From Sabulicella rubraurantiaca (lineage in GTDB: Bacteria > Pseudomonadota > Alphaproteobacteria > Acetobacterales > Acetobacteraceae), in the NCBI RefSeq assembly GCF_017355885.1, contig NZ_JAFEUU010000001.1:310001-374000 (forward strand): a DNA stretch of 64,000 bases, read 5' to 3'. Numbering within the stretch: position 1 is the first letter of the stretch; the number at the start of each line of letters is the position of its first letter. The translations under genes were made by a program, and so were the position numbers. This document shows, piece after piece, positions 34,106-43,315 of the stretch. The notes beneath the pieces are model-generated. The model was not told the origin of the DNA. It saw only the letters and a list, made by a program, of their open reading frames with translations, and ran no database searches.

Positions 34106-35038
34106 ATGAAGATTGTCGCCTGCAACAGCAACCGGCCACTCGCACAGGCCGTCGCCGACATACTCGGGCTGAAGCTGACCGACGCCTCGGTGCGCCGCTT
34201 CGCCGACATGGAAATCTTCGTGGAGATCCACGAGAATATCCGCGGCGAGGACGTGTTCGTCATCCAGTCCACTTCCTATCCCGCCAACGACCACCTGATG
34301 GAGCTGCTGATCACGCTGGACGCGCTGCGCCGCTCCTCGGCGCGGCGGGTGACGGCGGTGGTGCCGTATTTCGGCTACGCTCGGCAGGACCGGAAGAGTG
34401 GGCCGCGCACCCCGATCAGCGCCAAGCTCGTTGCCAACCTCGTCACCCAGGCCGGGGCGGACCGGGTGCTGACCCTGGACCTGCACGCGGGGCAGATCCA
34501 AGGCTTCTTCGACATCCCGGTGGACAATCTCTACGCCGCGCCGCTCTTCGCGCGCGACATCCAGAGCCGCTATGCGGGGCGCGACCTGATGATCGTCTCG
34601 CCCGACGTGGGCGGCGTGGTCCGTGCCCGCGTGATCGCCCAGCGCCTGAATACCGACCTTGCGATCATCGATAAGCGGCGCCCGCAGGCGGGCGTTTCGG
34701 AGGTGATGAACGTGATCGGCGACGTGTCGGGCCGCGACTGCATCATCATCGACGACATTTGCGACAGCGGCGGGACGCATTGCAATGCCGCCGCGGCGTT
34801 GATGAAGAACGGCGCCCGCTCCGTCTCGGCCTATGTGACCCATGGTGTGCTGTCGGGGGCTGCCGTGCAGCGCATCGCCGATGCGCCGATCGAGGCGATG
34901 GTGGTGACCGACTCCATCGCGGCGACCGAGGCGGTGCAGCAGGCGGAGAACATCCGCCAGATCCCCATCGCCCCGCTTCTGGCCGAGGCGATGCGCCGGA
35001 TCAGCGAAGAGGCCTCCGTTTCCTCGCTCTTCGACTGA
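34106..35038 (+). CDS. prs: Ribose-phosphate pyrophosphokinase
   Basis: 310-aa PRPP synthetase making PRPP from ribose-5-phosphate and ATP for nucleotide, His and Trp synthesis. Blocks: [51 protein letters not shown] and the PRPP loop [16 protein letters not shown]. The length matches the class I enzyme. AAGGAAAAGCG precedes the ATG. It stands alone between the lgt unit and the GST cluster. Confidence 0.96.
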   Translation: MKIVACNSNRPLAQAVADILGLKLTDASVRRFADMEIFVEIHENIRGEDVFVIQSTSYPANDHLMELLITLDALRRSSARRVTAVVPYFGYARQDRKSGPRTPISAKLVANLVTQAGADRVLTLDLHAGQIQGFFDIPVDNLYAAPLFARDIQSRYAGRDLMIVSPDVGGVVRARVIAQRLNTDLAIIDKRRPQAGVSEVMNVIGDVSGRDCIIIDDICDSGGTHCNAAAALMKNGARSVSAYVTHGVLSGAAVQRIADAPIEAMVVTDSIAATEAVQQAENIRQIPIAPLLAEAMRRISEEASVSSLFD

Positions 35039-35106
35039 GGCCCGGCTTCCGCCCCCGCGCCGGGACGGCTATGGCAGGTTGAGGGTTTCGGAGGCAGCAG
35101 CGGACC

Positions 35107-35727
35107 ATGAAGCTCTATTATTCGCCGGGCGCCTGCTCGCTCGGGATTCACGTCATCCTGGAAGAAATCGGCAGGCCGTTCGAGACCGAGCTGGTCTCGA
35201 CGCGCGACGGGTCGAACCGGAAGCCGGAATATCTAACCATCAACCCGAAGGCCAAGGTTCCGGCGCTGAGGCGCGACGACGGGACGGTCCTGACTGAATG
35301 GCCGGTCATCGCTTGGTGGCTCGCCAAGGCGAACCCGATGTCCAACCTGATCCCTGTGGAGTTCGAGGCGGAGACGCGCTGCCTCGAATGGATGGACTAC
35401 CTGTGCGGCACGGTCCATCCGCAGGGTTTCACCCGCATCCTCCGCCCCAGCAACTTCGCGCGCGACGCCGAGGACGAGGCGCGAATCGTCGCCAAGGGCA
35501 AGGAGCTCGCGACCGGCTACCTGGAGACGATCGAGAAGATGTGGAAGGGCGGTACTTGGCTGCTGCCCACCGGCTACAGCATCGCCGATTGCGCGCTGTT
35601 CTTCATCGAGAACTGGGCGGCGGGCCGCGCAGGGTTGGAATTGCCGCCCCGCCTCAAGGCGCATTTCAAGGCCATGAAGGACCGCCCGGCTGTCGAGCGG
35701 GCGATGAAGCGCGAGGGAATTACCTAA
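35107..35727 (+). CDS. Glutathione S-transferase (first of three)
   Basis: 206-aa GST. The N-terminal thioredoxin-like domain starts MKLYYSPGACSLGIHV, with the Cys of beta-class bacterial GSTs (YSPGACS), and NPKAKVPALRRDDGTVLTEWPVI has the cis-Pro and the glutathione-binding E/W turn. The C-terminal half is all-helical. Followed directly by a paralogue (TAATG overlap). Substrate unknown; detoxification or oxidative-stress roles are usual. Confidence 0.88.
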   Translation: MKLYYSPGACSLGIHVILEEIGRPFETELVSTRDGSNRKPEYLTINPKAKVPALRRDDGTVLTEWPVIAWWLAKANPMSNLIPVEFEAETRCLEWMDYLCGTVHPQGFTRILRPSNFARDAEDEARIVAKGKELATGYLETIEKMWKGGTWLLPTGYSIADCALFFIENWAAGRAGLELPPRLKAHFKAMKDRPAVERAMKREGIT

Positions 35728-36347
35728 TGATGAAGCTTTACTACTCGCCCGGCGCGTGCTCGCTCGGCATCCATATGCTGCTGGAAGAGATCGGCGCGCC
35801 CTTCGAGGCAGTGATGACCAATCTCCGCGAGGGGGCGCAGTTCAAGCCCGAGTTCACCTCGGTGAACCCGAAATCCAAGGTGCCGACCCTGGCGCGCGAG
35901 GATGGCTCGGTCCTCACCGAGTTTCCGGCCATCGCCTTCTGGCTGGCTGCCAGCTACCCGAAGGCCGGTCTGATGCCGGACAGCGCCGACGCGGTGGCAC
36001 GGGCGATCGAGGCGACGGATTACGCCGTGGCCACGGTGCACATGCAGGGCTTCTCCCGCATCTTCCGCCCGGTGAACTTCGCGCCGAGCGAGGCTGATCA
36101 CGAGGCCGTGAAGGCACGCGGGACGGAGATCTTCACCAAGGGGCTGAAGAACCTCGACGCCGCGCTGGAGGGCCGGGACTTCTTCGCCGACAGCTTCTCC
36201 TTCGGCGATGCCGCACCCTTCTATATCTCCTTCTGGGCAGCGGAGCGGCTCAAGATGGAGCTTCCGGGCCGTCTGGCAGCGCATTACGCGTCGATGCGGG
36301 CGCGTCCCTCCGTCCAGCGCGCCCTGCAGCGCGAGGGCTTGGCTTGA
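35727..36347 (+). CDS. Glutathione S-transferase (second of three)
   Basis: 206-aa paralogue of the upstream gene, with the same MKLYYSPGACSLGIH start and NPKSKVPTLAREDGSVLTEFPAI. The two share roughly half their residues by eye along the full length and equal lengths, which points to tandem duplication. ATG 35727 shares bases with the previous TAA; the next ATG (35730) is an alternative. It overlaps the third GST by 4 bases. Confidence 0.88.
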   Translation: MMKLYYSPGACSLGIHMLLEEIGAPFEAVMTNLREGAQFKPEFTSVNPKSKVPTLAREDGSVLTEFPAIAFWLAASYPKAGLMPDSADAVARAIEATDYAVATVHMQGFSRIFRPVNFAPSEADHEAVKARGTEIFTKGLKNLDAALEGRDFFADSFSFGDAAPFYISFWAAERLKMELPGRLAAHYASMRARPSVQRALQREGLA

Positions 36348-36958
36348 TCCTTTGGGTTTCGCCGCGCACCTCCTCCCTCGCCGCGCGCCTCGCCTTTGCG
36401 ATGTGCGGCATGCCGGGGGAGGTGCGGGAGATCAGCCTGCGCGCTGGCGACGCCCGAAGCCCCGAGTTCATTGCCCTGAATCCCAAGGGACAGGTGCCCG
36501 TCCTCGAGCTTGAGGGCGGGATGGCTCTGACAGAGACGCCCGCCATCCTCATGGCGCTCGGCGAGATGTTCCCGGACTCCAACCTCCTCGGCACGTCTCG
36601 CGCGGAGCGCTGGCAAGTGATGGAGTGGCTCGCTTGGGTTGCCTGGACGGTTCCAGGCGCCTTCCTGCCAGGGTTCGACCCTGGCCGCTTCGGCCCGGCG
36701 CCCGCTGAGGAAGGCATTAGAAGCGCTGCCCTTGCGCGCGCCGACCTCGCGCTCGTCTATGCCGGTTCTCGCATCGAAGGGCGGGGCTGGGCGGTGGGCG
36801 GCACGCCAACCGCAGCCGATTGCTCGCTCGCCTTGCTGACAGTGCTGGGGGGCTTTCTGGGCATCGCACCGCCCGAAGCGCTGATGGCGCATCGCCGCCG
36901 CTTCTTCGCCCTGCCCGCCCTGCGGGACGCCCTGACCGCCGAAGGATTCGCCACGTGA
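36344..36958 (+). CDS. Glutathione S-transferase-like protein (third of three)
   Basis: 204-aa GST-fold protein, more divergent than its two neighbours. The start ILWVSPRTSSLAARLAFAMCG lacks the YSPGACS motif: SPRTSS takes its place, so a Ser or Thr could be the catalytic residue. ALNPKGQVPVLELEGGMALTETPAIL keeps the glutathione-binding region. It starts at TTG 36344 over the previous stop (TTGA) and ends in a GTGA overlap with the phosphatase gene. Confidence 0.8.
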   Translation: MILWVSPRTSSLAARLAFAMCGMPGEVREISLRAGDARSPEFIALNPKGQVPVLELEGGMALTETPAILMALGEMFPDSNLLGTSRAERWQVMEWLAWVAWTVPGAFLPGFDPGRFGPAPAEEGIRSAALARADLALVYAGSRIEGRGWAVGGTPTAADCSLALLTVLGGFLGIAPPEALMAHRRRFFALPALRDALTAEGFAT

Positions 36959-37518
36959 GCCTTAACCCTGTCCCCTTCTGGTTCCTCCGCCACGGCGAGA
37001 CCGACTGGAACGCCGAAGGCCGGTCTCAGGGTCAGACCGACATCCCGCTGAATGAGATCGGGATGTTGCAGGCGGAGCGCGCGGCCCGCGCGCTGGTGGG
37101 GCAGGGCATCGTCACGATCGTCTCCTCGCCCCTTTCCCGCGCCCGGGTCACGGCAGAGGTGGTGGCGAAGGCGCTCAACCTACCCATCGGCGCCCTGGAC
37201 CCTGAACTGATGGAGGTCGCCTTTGGGGAGCAGGAGGGGCAGCCGATGGGCGATTGGTACGATGACTGGATCCGGGGCGACTTCACGCCCGAGGGATGCG
37301 AGCCCTTCGCTGACCTCCGCGCCCGCACGGCGCGGGCGATCAACCGTGCCACCGCCCTTCCCGGCCCCGTCCTGGTGGTGGCGCATGGCGCGCTGTTCCG
37401 CGCCTTCCGCTACGAGGCGGGGCTGGAGCCCAATGTCCGCACGCCGAACGCCTTGCCACTATGGTGTGAACCGAACGGGAATGGCTGGCGCCTCAACCCA
37501 GCCGACCTCTCGGGCTAA
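36955..37518 (+). CDS. Histidine phosphatase family protein
   Basis: 187-aa phosphatase of the phosphoglycerate-mutase-like superfamily. RHGETDWNAEGRSQGQTDIPLNEIG carries the phospho-accepting His, SSPLSRARVTAEV the second Arg and VVAHGALFRAF the second His. GTG start at 36955 overlaps the upstream stop. The last four bases overlap the convergent anmK gene. Likely a small-molecule phosphatase; the link to the GSTs is unclear. Confidence 0.87.
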   Translation: MSLNPVPFWFLRHGETDWNAEGRSQGQTDIPLNEIGMLQAERAARALVGQGIVTIVSSPLSRARVTAEVVAKALNLPIGALDPELMEVAFGEQEGQPMGDWYDDWIRGDFTPEGCEPFADLRARTARAINRATALPGPVLVVAHGALFRAFRYEAGLEPNVRTPNALPLWCEPNGNGWRLNPADLSG

Positions 37519-38642
37519 AGCAGGCCGCCCAGGATCCTTCCGCCCCTCATCGGCTCAGGTGCGCCGGTCGTGCCGGGAAAGCTGATCGGCAGGCCGCGTG
37601 CCGTGCGGGCCGCCAGCACGGCGAAGCATTGCGCCTCCAGCGCATCGCCGTTCCAGCCCGCGACCTCGACGGGCCGCACAGGCTCGGCCAGGGTAGCGGC
37701 AAGGGCGCGCATCATGGCCGGGTTGCGGCGCCCGCCGCCGGCTACCAGCCATTGCAGAGGCGGCTCGGGGAAATGCCGTGCGGCAGCAGCGACGCAGATC
37801 GCCGCGAAGGCGACCAGGGTAGCGGCACCATCCTGCGGTGACAGTTCATGCGCTCCGGCATCGCGCAGCGCGCGGTCGAAATCCAACCGATCCAGGGACT
37901 TGGGCGGGGGCTGGGCCAGGAAGGGATGGTTCATCAGCCGCCCCAGCACTGCACCATCCGCCTGCCCGGCCAAGGCGAGGTTCCCGTCCCGGTCGTAGTC
38001 CCGCCCGGCCGAACGCCGCGCCCAGTCATCGAGCGGCCCGTTCGCCGGCCCCGTGTCGAAGGCGAGGAGCGTGCCGTCACTGCCCAGGAAGGTGACATTG
38101 CCGACCCCGCCCAGGTTCAGCACCGCGAGCGGCTTCGGCAGGGCATGGGCCAGCGCTGCGTGGGCGATTGGCACCAGCGGCGCACCCTGCCCGCCCGCCG
38201 CCACGTCCGCCGAGCGGAAATCATGGGCGATCGACAGGCCGGTCAGGCGGGAGAGCGCGGCGGCATCGCCGATCTGCCAGGTGCGACCCTCTGCCCCATC
38301 AGCGTCGCCCGGCTGGCGCGGGCGGTGCAGGATTGTCTGGCCGTGGAAGGCCGCCAGTTCCGGCACCAGCAGCCCTGCGCGCTGGCCATCCAGGGCGATG
38401 CGGTTGATCGCCGCGGCGTGGCGCTCGGTCAGCCGCGCCTCGCAGTCGCGCAAGAAGGGGTCACCGGGCGAAAGGCCGGGCGCCAATTCGAGGAGGCGAC
38501 GCAGGTCGCGGCGCAGGGCAGGCTCGTAGGGGACTGTGATGGCGGGGCCAAGCTGGGCGACTTTTTCGCCGTTTGTCTCGACCCAGGCAGCATCCACCCC
38601 GTCCAGCGAGGTGCCGCTCATCGTCCCGATGATTCTCAGCAT
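37515..38642 (-). CDS. anmK: Anhydro-N-acetylmuramic acid kinase
   Basis: 375-aa sugar kinase that hydrolyses and phosphorylates 1,6-anhydro-MurNAc to MurNAc-6-P during cell-wall recycling. Blocks: [17 protein letters not shown] at the start, [47 protein letters not shown] and [12 protein letters not shown]. Normal length. Divergent from tyrS by 51 bases. It fits with the lytic transglycosylases in the window that release anhydromuropeptides. Confidence 0.94.
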   Translation of the reverse strand: MLRIIGTMSGTSLDGVDAAWVETNGEKVAQLGPAITVPYEPALRRDLRRLLELAPGLSPGDPFLRDCEARLTERHAAAINRIALDGQRAGLLVPELAAFHGQTILHRPRQPGDADGAEGRTWQIGDAAALSRLTGLSIAHDFRSADVAAGGQGAPLVPIAHAALAHALPKPLAVLNLGGVGNVTFLGSDGTLLAFDTGPANGPLDDWARRSAGRDYDRDGNLALAGQADGAVLGRLMNHPFLAQPPPKSLDRLDFDRALRDAGAHELSPQDGAATLVAFAAICVAAAARHFPEPPLQWLVAGGGRRNPAMMRALAATLAEPVRPVEVAGWNGDALEAQCFAVLAARTARGLPISFPGTTGAPEPMRGGRILGGLL

Positions 38643-38693
38643 CCCCGCATTGTGCTACCGCCGCGGTCTTTGCGCCATCGGGCGGGGTTTGGA

Positions 38694-39905
38694 ATGAGCG
38701 GGCAGGATTTTCTCGACGTCGTGACGGAGCGGGGCTTCGTCCATCAGGTTACGGATGCGGAGGCGCTGCGGGCGTCGCTGCGTGCTGGCCCGGTGACGGG
38801 GTATATCGGGTTCGACGCGACGGCGGACAGCCTGCATGTCGGCCACCTCGTCCAGATCATGCTGCTGCGCTGGCTGGCCAGGACGGGCAATCGCCCGGTG
38901 GTTCTGATGGGCGGGGGCACGACCAAGATCGGCGACCCCTCGGGCCGCGACGAAACGCGGCAGATCCTCACCGAGGAACGGATCGAAGAGAACAAGGCGG
39001 GCATTCGCCGCGCCTTCGACGGTTTCCTCGAATTCGGCGAGGGGCCGGGCAAGGCGATCATGCTCGACAATGCCGAATGGCTGGACGAGCTGCGCTACAT
39101 CCCCTTCCTGCGCGAGGTCGGGCGGCATTTCAGCGTCAACCGGATGCTGAGCATGGACAGCGTGCGGCTGCGGCTGGAGCGCGACCAGCCGCTGTCCTTT
39201 ATCGAATTCAACTACATGCTTCTGCAGAGCTACGACTTCGTGGAGCTTCACAAGCGCCACGGCGTGACGCTGCAGATGGGCGGCTCCGACCAATGGGGCA
39301 ACATCGTCATGGGCGCGGACCTCGTCCGGCGCATGAACAACACGGTGGTCCACGGCCTCACCGCGCCGCTCATCACCACGGCGTCGGGCGCCAAGATGGG
39401 CAAGACGGCGGGCGGCGCGGTCTGGCTGAACCCCGACCGGCTGAGCCCCTACGACTACTGGCAGTACTGGCGCAATGCCGAGGATGCTGATGTCGGCCGC
39501 TTCCTCGCCCTCTTCACCGACCTGCCGATGGCAGAGGTCCGGCGCCTGGGCTCGTTGAGCGGCGCGGAGATCAATGAGGCGAAGAAGGTCCTGGCGACGG
39601 AGGCCACCGCCCTTCTGCACGGCCGCGCCGCGGCGGAGGAAGCGGCGGAGACGGCACGGCGTGCCTTCGAGCAGGGCGAGGCCGCGGAAACCCTCCCCAG
39701 CATCACCCACCCCCTGCCCGCCCCGCTGCTCGACCTGCTGGTCGAGGCGAAGCTCTGCGCCTCGAAGGGCGAGGCTCGGAGGCTGATCGCCCAGAATGGG
39801 GTCCGCCTGGACGACGCGCCGATTTCCGATCCGGCGCTGATCGTGGAGGGGCCGGCCAAGCTCTCGGCCGGGCGCAAGCGGCACGTTCTGGTGAAGGCGG
39901 GCTAA
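38694..39905 (+). CDS. tyrS: Tyrosyl-tRNA synthetase
   Basis: 403-aa class I synthetase. [19 protein letters not shown] contains the HIGH-type HVGH (48-51); [25 protein letters not shown] binds tyrosine; [14 protein letters not shown] is the KMSKS-type loop. A C-terminal S4 RNA-binding domain ([20 protein letters not shown]) is present. ATG 38694 gives the family start (MSGQDFLD); the frame is open far upstream but antisense to anmK. Confidence 0.96.
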   Translation: MSGQDFLDVVTERGFVHQVTDAEALRASLRAGPVTGYIGFDATADSLHVGHLVQIMLLRWLARTGNRPVVLMGGGTTKIGDPSGRDETRQILTEERIEENKAGIRRAFDGFLEFGEGPGKAIMLDNAEWLDELRYIPFLREVGRHFSVNRMLSMDSVRLRLERDQPLSFIEFNYMLLQSYDFVELHKRHGVTLQMGGSDQWGNIVMGADLVRRMNNTVVHGLTAPLITTASGAKMGKTAGGAVWLNPDRLSPYDYWQYWRNAEDADVGRFLALFTDLPMAEVRRLGSLSGAEINEAKKVLATEATALLHGRAAAEEAAETARRAFEQGEAAETLPSITHPLPAPLLDLLVEAKLCASKGEARRLIAQNGVRLDDAPISDPALIVEGPAKLSAGRKRHVLVKAG

Positions 39906-39914
39906 AGGGGTCTA

Positions 39915-39938
39915 TCCTCCGGCCAAAGTACCGGAGGA
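39915..39938 (+). promoter_or_regulatory. Hairpin that would hide the ribosome-binding site of the amidohydrolase gene
   Basis: TCCTCCGG (39915-39922) and CCGGAGGA (39931-39938) form a perfect 8-base stem with an 8-base loop CCAAAGTA. The 3' arm contains the Shine-Dalgarno GGAGG that lies 4-5 bases before the ATG at 39942. When folded, the ribosome site would be base-paired. It may gate translation by ligand, protein, temperature or upstream ribosomes. The fold is computed by eye only. Confidence 0.5.
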
Positions 39939-39941
39939 AAC

Positions 39942-41639
39942 ATGGAGCCGACTCTCGTGATCCGGGGCGGAACGCTGGTGGATGGCACCGGTGCGCCGCC
40001 CTACGACGCCGATATCGCGCTTTCGGGCGACCGCATCGCTGCCATCGGCCGGAACCTGTCCATCCCGCGCGGCGTGGAGGTGATCGAGGCCAAGGGACGC
40101 CTGGTCACCCCTGGCTTCGTGGACATCCACACCCATTACGACGCCCAGGCCACCTGGACCTCGAAGATCCTCTCCTCCTCCCTGCATGGCGTCACCACAG
40201 CGCTTCTCGGCAACTGCGGCGTCGGCTTCGCGCCCTGCCGGCCCGAGCATCGCGACATGCTGGTCGCCCTCATGGAGGGGGTTGAGGATCTGCCGGAGGT
40301 GGTGCTGACCGAGGGCCTGCCCTGGAACTGGGAAAGCTTCCCCGACTACCTCGACGCGCTCGATTCACGCCCCTACGACATGGACATCGCCGCCCAGGTT
40401 CCGCACGCAGCGCTCCGCGTGCACGTGATGGGACGGCGCGGCTTCGAACGTGAGCCTGCCACCGAGGCCGACCGCGCCGAGATGGCACGGCTGGCGCGCG
40501 AGGGCATTGCAGCAGGGGCGCTGGGTTTCTCCACCTCCCGCGCCATCGCCCACAAGACGCTGGCAGGGGAGCCGACCCCCACCCTCGGCGCGGCCGAGAT
40601 CGAGCTGGCTGAGATTGGCAGGGCCCTCGGCGGCGGCTGGCTCCAAGTCATCTCTGATTTCGATGATCCAGCGGAGGAGGAGTGGGAGCGCCTGACCCGT
40701 GTCGTGCGGCTGGCGGGGCGCCCCATGACTTTCTCGCTCCTCCAGCGCGAATCCCGTCCCGATTTCTGGCGCTGGCTGCTGGACCGCGTTTCAGAAGCGA
40801 ATGCGGAGGGCATTCGCGTCACCGGCCAGGTCATGGGCCGGCCGGTCGGCCTGATGTTCGGCTGGGAGCTGTCGCAGCACCCCTTCCTGACCCGCGCTGG
40901 TTATCGCGAGGTCGCCCATCTTCCAATTGACCAGCGCGTCGCCGCCTTGCGCGACCCGGCGCGCCGCGCCCGCATCCTGGCCGAGCAGACCGAAGATCCG
41001 GCGCTGCGTTCGCGCCTCAACAACTACGCCCGCATCTATCGCCTAACCCCGGATTACGAGCCGCCCCCCGAAGCTTCGGTGCTGGAGACTGCGCGGCGCG
41101 AAGGACGCGACCCTGAAGATCTCTGCTATGACTGGATGCTGGAGGAGGACGGCCGCGCCATCCTGAACCGGCCTCTGCTGAACTATGCGGACGGCAACCT
41201 CGACGCGATCCGCGAGATGGTAACCCACCCGCACACGCTGCTGGGCTTAGGCGATGGCGGGGCACATGTCGGCTATATCTGCGACGCCTCTGCGCCCACT
41301 CACCTCCTCACCCACTGGGTGCGCGACCGCGCGCGCGGGGGACGCCTCCCGGTGGAGTTCGCAGTGAAGCGCCTTTCTGCCGACAACGCCCATGCCATCG
41401 GTCTCCGCGACCGAGGATTTCTCAAATCCGGACTGAAAGCAGACCTCAATATCATTGATTTTGAAACATTGTCGCTGCATCGACCCGAAATGCGGTACGA
41501 CCTCCCGGCCGGAGGCAAGCGGCTGGTGCAGGGTGCAACGGGCTATGATGCAACAATCGTTTCTGGGGCCGTCACGCGGCGCCATGGCGAGGAGACCGGG
41601 GCCTTGTCCGGCAAGCTGGTGCGGGGGACACGCGCATGA
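39942..41639 (+). CDS. D-aminoacylase-type amidohydrolase (first of tandem pair)
   Basis: 565-aa member of the N-acyl-D-amino-acid deacylase/amidohydrolase-3 family. LVIRGGTLVDGTG starts the small beta domain; metal HTH at 63-65 (DIHTHYDAQATWT); GNCGVGFAPCRPEHRD gives the Cys-containing loop that supplies a zinc ligand in D-aminoacylases; LGLGDGGAHVGYICDAS holds the catalytic Asp region. Probably cytosolic and hydrolysing an N-acyl or cyclic amide bond. Its ATG lies after a hairpin that covers the ribosome site and its stop overlaps the paralogue (ATGA). Confidence 0.87.
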   Translation: MEPTLVIRGGTLVDGTGAPPYDADIALSGDRIAAIGRNLSIPRGVEVIEAKGRLVTPGFVDIHTHYDAQATWTSKILSSSLHGVTTALLGNCGVGFAPCRPEHRDMLVALMEGVEDLPEVVLTEGLPWNWESFPDYLDALDSRPYDMDIAAQVPHAALRVHVMGRRGFEREPATEADRAEMARLAREGIAAGALGFSTSRAIAHKTLAGEPTPTLGAAEIELAEIGRALGGGWLQVISDFDDPAEEEWERLTRVVRLAGRPMTFSLLQRESRPDFWRWLLDRVSEANAEGIRVTGQVMGRPVGLMFGWELSQHPFLTRAGYREVAHLPIDQRVAALRDPARRARILAEQTEDPALRSRLNNYARIYRLTPDYEPPPEASVLETARREGRDPEDLCYDWMLEEDGRAILNRPLLNYADGNLDAIREMVTHPHTLLGLGDGGAHVGYICDASAPTHLLTHWVRDRARGGRLPVEFAVKRLSADNAHAIGLRDRGFLKSGLKADLNIIDFETLSLHRPEMRYDLPAGGKRLVQGATGYDATIVSGAVTRRHGEETGALSGKLVRGTRA

Positions 41640-43315
41640 CCCATAACCTTGTGATCCGCGGCGGGACCGTGATGGACGGGACCGGCGCCCCTGGCTTCCG
41701 CGCCGATGTGGCTGTGAAGGATGGCATGATTGTCGCGGTGGGCGACGTGCCGGGCCGAGGCGAGACGGAGATCGACGCTAGCGGCCATGTTGTCTGCCCC
41801 GGCTTCGTTGACCTTCACACGCATTATGATGGGCAGGCGGTGTGGGATTCTCACCTCGCCCCCTCCTCTTGGCACGGCGTCACCACCGTGCTCATGGGGA
41901 ACTGCGGTGTCGGCTTCGCCCCTTGCCGCGCCGAGGACCGGGAGACGCTGATCCGCCTCATGGAAGGCGTGGAGGACATCCCCGGCCCCGTGCTGCACGA
42001 GGGGCTGAACTGGTCGTGGGAGAGCTTCCCCGAATACCTGGATGCGCTGGAGGCCCGCCCGCGCGATGTGGACACGGGCGTGCTGCTGCCGCACGCCGCA
42101 GTCCGCGTCCACGTCATGGGGGAGCGTGCCCTGGCGTTGGAGAACGCCACCGAGGCGGAAGCGGAAGCCATGGGCCGCATCGCAGGTGAGGCGATTGCCG
42201 CCGGCGCTTTCGGGGCCTCGACCAGCCGCACCATCAGCCACAAGACCCTCGCCGGCGATCCGACGCCGACGCTGCGAGCGCAGGAGTCCGAGTTGCTGGC
42301 GCTGACCCGAGGCATGGGCGGCGGCCTGCTGGAAGTGATCTCGGACTGGAACGAGCCGGATCCTGCGACCGAATTCGCCATGGTCCGCCGCATTCATGAG
42401 GCGTCCGGACGCCCGGTCCTATTCAGCCTGACCGCGCGACATGATCGCACGGAAGCGTGGAAGGAATTGCTGGCCTTGTCAGACGGCGCGGCGAGCGACG
42501 GGCTTTCCATCCGCCCGGTCTTTCCGCCGCGGCCCATCGGCATTCTGCTCGGGCTTCAGGGAAGCCAGAACCCGTTCTCGGGCTGCCCGTCCTACAAGGA
42601 GATCGCCCACCTTCCGCCCGAGCAGCGCGCAGCGGCGATGCGCGACCCGGACCTACGCACCCGCATTCTGTCCGAAGACCGGGTTACCGGTTCCAGCTTC
42701 CCACTGATCACCAGATTGTCCTGGGCGCGCATGTTTCCCTTCGGCGATCCCCCTAACTATGCGCCGCCACGAGAGGCCAGCCTGGAAGCTCAAGCAGCAC
42801 GCGAAGGACGCTCACCGGAGGAGGTAGCCTACGATCTGCTCGTCTCCGGCGGATGGATCTTCGCGCCGCTGACGAACTTTGCCGACTATACCCTTGATGC
42901 ATCGGCAGAATGCATGCGGCACCGCAATGCCATCATCGGGCTTGGCGATGGCGGCGCCCATGTCGGGTTCATTTCCGATGGGAGCTTTCCGACCTACGTC
43001 CTTGATTATTGGGCGAAACAAGGCTTTGCGCTTGAGGAACTGATCCGGCGTCAAACCTCCGACACGGCTCGTGCTATCGGCCTAATAGACCGTGGCGTGG
43101 TCACACCCGGCATGCTGGCCGATCTGAACGTGCTGGACCCATCGCGGCTCGGACTGGAGGCACCCTTCATGGCCCACGACCTACCGGCCGGGGGCAAGCG
43201 GCTCCTACAACGGTCGCGCGGCTATCGCGCCACGATCAAGCGAGGCCGTGTGACCTACCGGGACGGCCGTGCCACGGGCGAACTTCCCGGGAAGCTGCTC
43301 AGGCGCGGACGCTGA
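41636..43315 (+). CDS. D-aminoacylase-type amidohydrolase (second of tandem pair)
   Basis: 559-aa paralogue of the previous gene with the same order of motifs: LVIRGGTVMDGTGAPG, DLHTHYDGQAVWDSH, GNCGVGFAPCRAEDRE, SFPEYLDALEARPRDVD, STSRTISHKTLAGDPTPTL and LGDGGAHVGFISDGS. Similarity is high throughout, so tandem duplication is clear, but differences in the C-terminal third suggest separate substrates. The ATG overlaps the upstream stop, and the end overlaps the convergent oxidoreductase gene by 17 bases. Confidence 0.87.
   Translation: MTHNLVIRGGTVMDGTGAPGFRADVAVKDGMIVAVGDVPGRGETEIDASGHVVCPGFVDLHTHYDGQAVWDSHLAPSSWHGVTTVLMGNCGVGFAPCRAEDRETLIRLMEGVEDIPGPVLHEGLNWSWESFPEYLDALEARPRDVDTGVLLPHAAVRVHVMGERALALENATEAEAEAMGRIAGEAIAAGAFGASTSRTISHKTLAGDPTPTLRAQESELLALTRGMGGGLLEVISDWNEPDPATEFAMVRRIHEASGRPVLFSLTARHDRTEAWKELLALSDGAASDGLSIRPVFPPRPIGILLGLQGSQNPFSGCPSYKEIAHLPPEQRAAAMRDPDLRTRILSEDRVTGSSFPLITRLSWARMFPFGDPPNYAPPREASLEAQAAREGRSPEEVAYDLLVSGGWIFAPLTNFADYTLDASAECMRHRNAIIGLGDGGAHVGFISDGSFPTYVLDYWAKQGFALEELIRRQTSDTARAIGLIDRGVVTPGMLADLNVLDPSRLGLEAPFMAHDLPAGGKRLLQRSRGYRATIKRGRVTYRDGRATGELPGKLLRRGR

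Noticed and set aside
37848-38693. N-terminal extension of tyrS by 282 codons
   Set aside because: This part is antisense to anmK; TyrRS homology begins at 38694.
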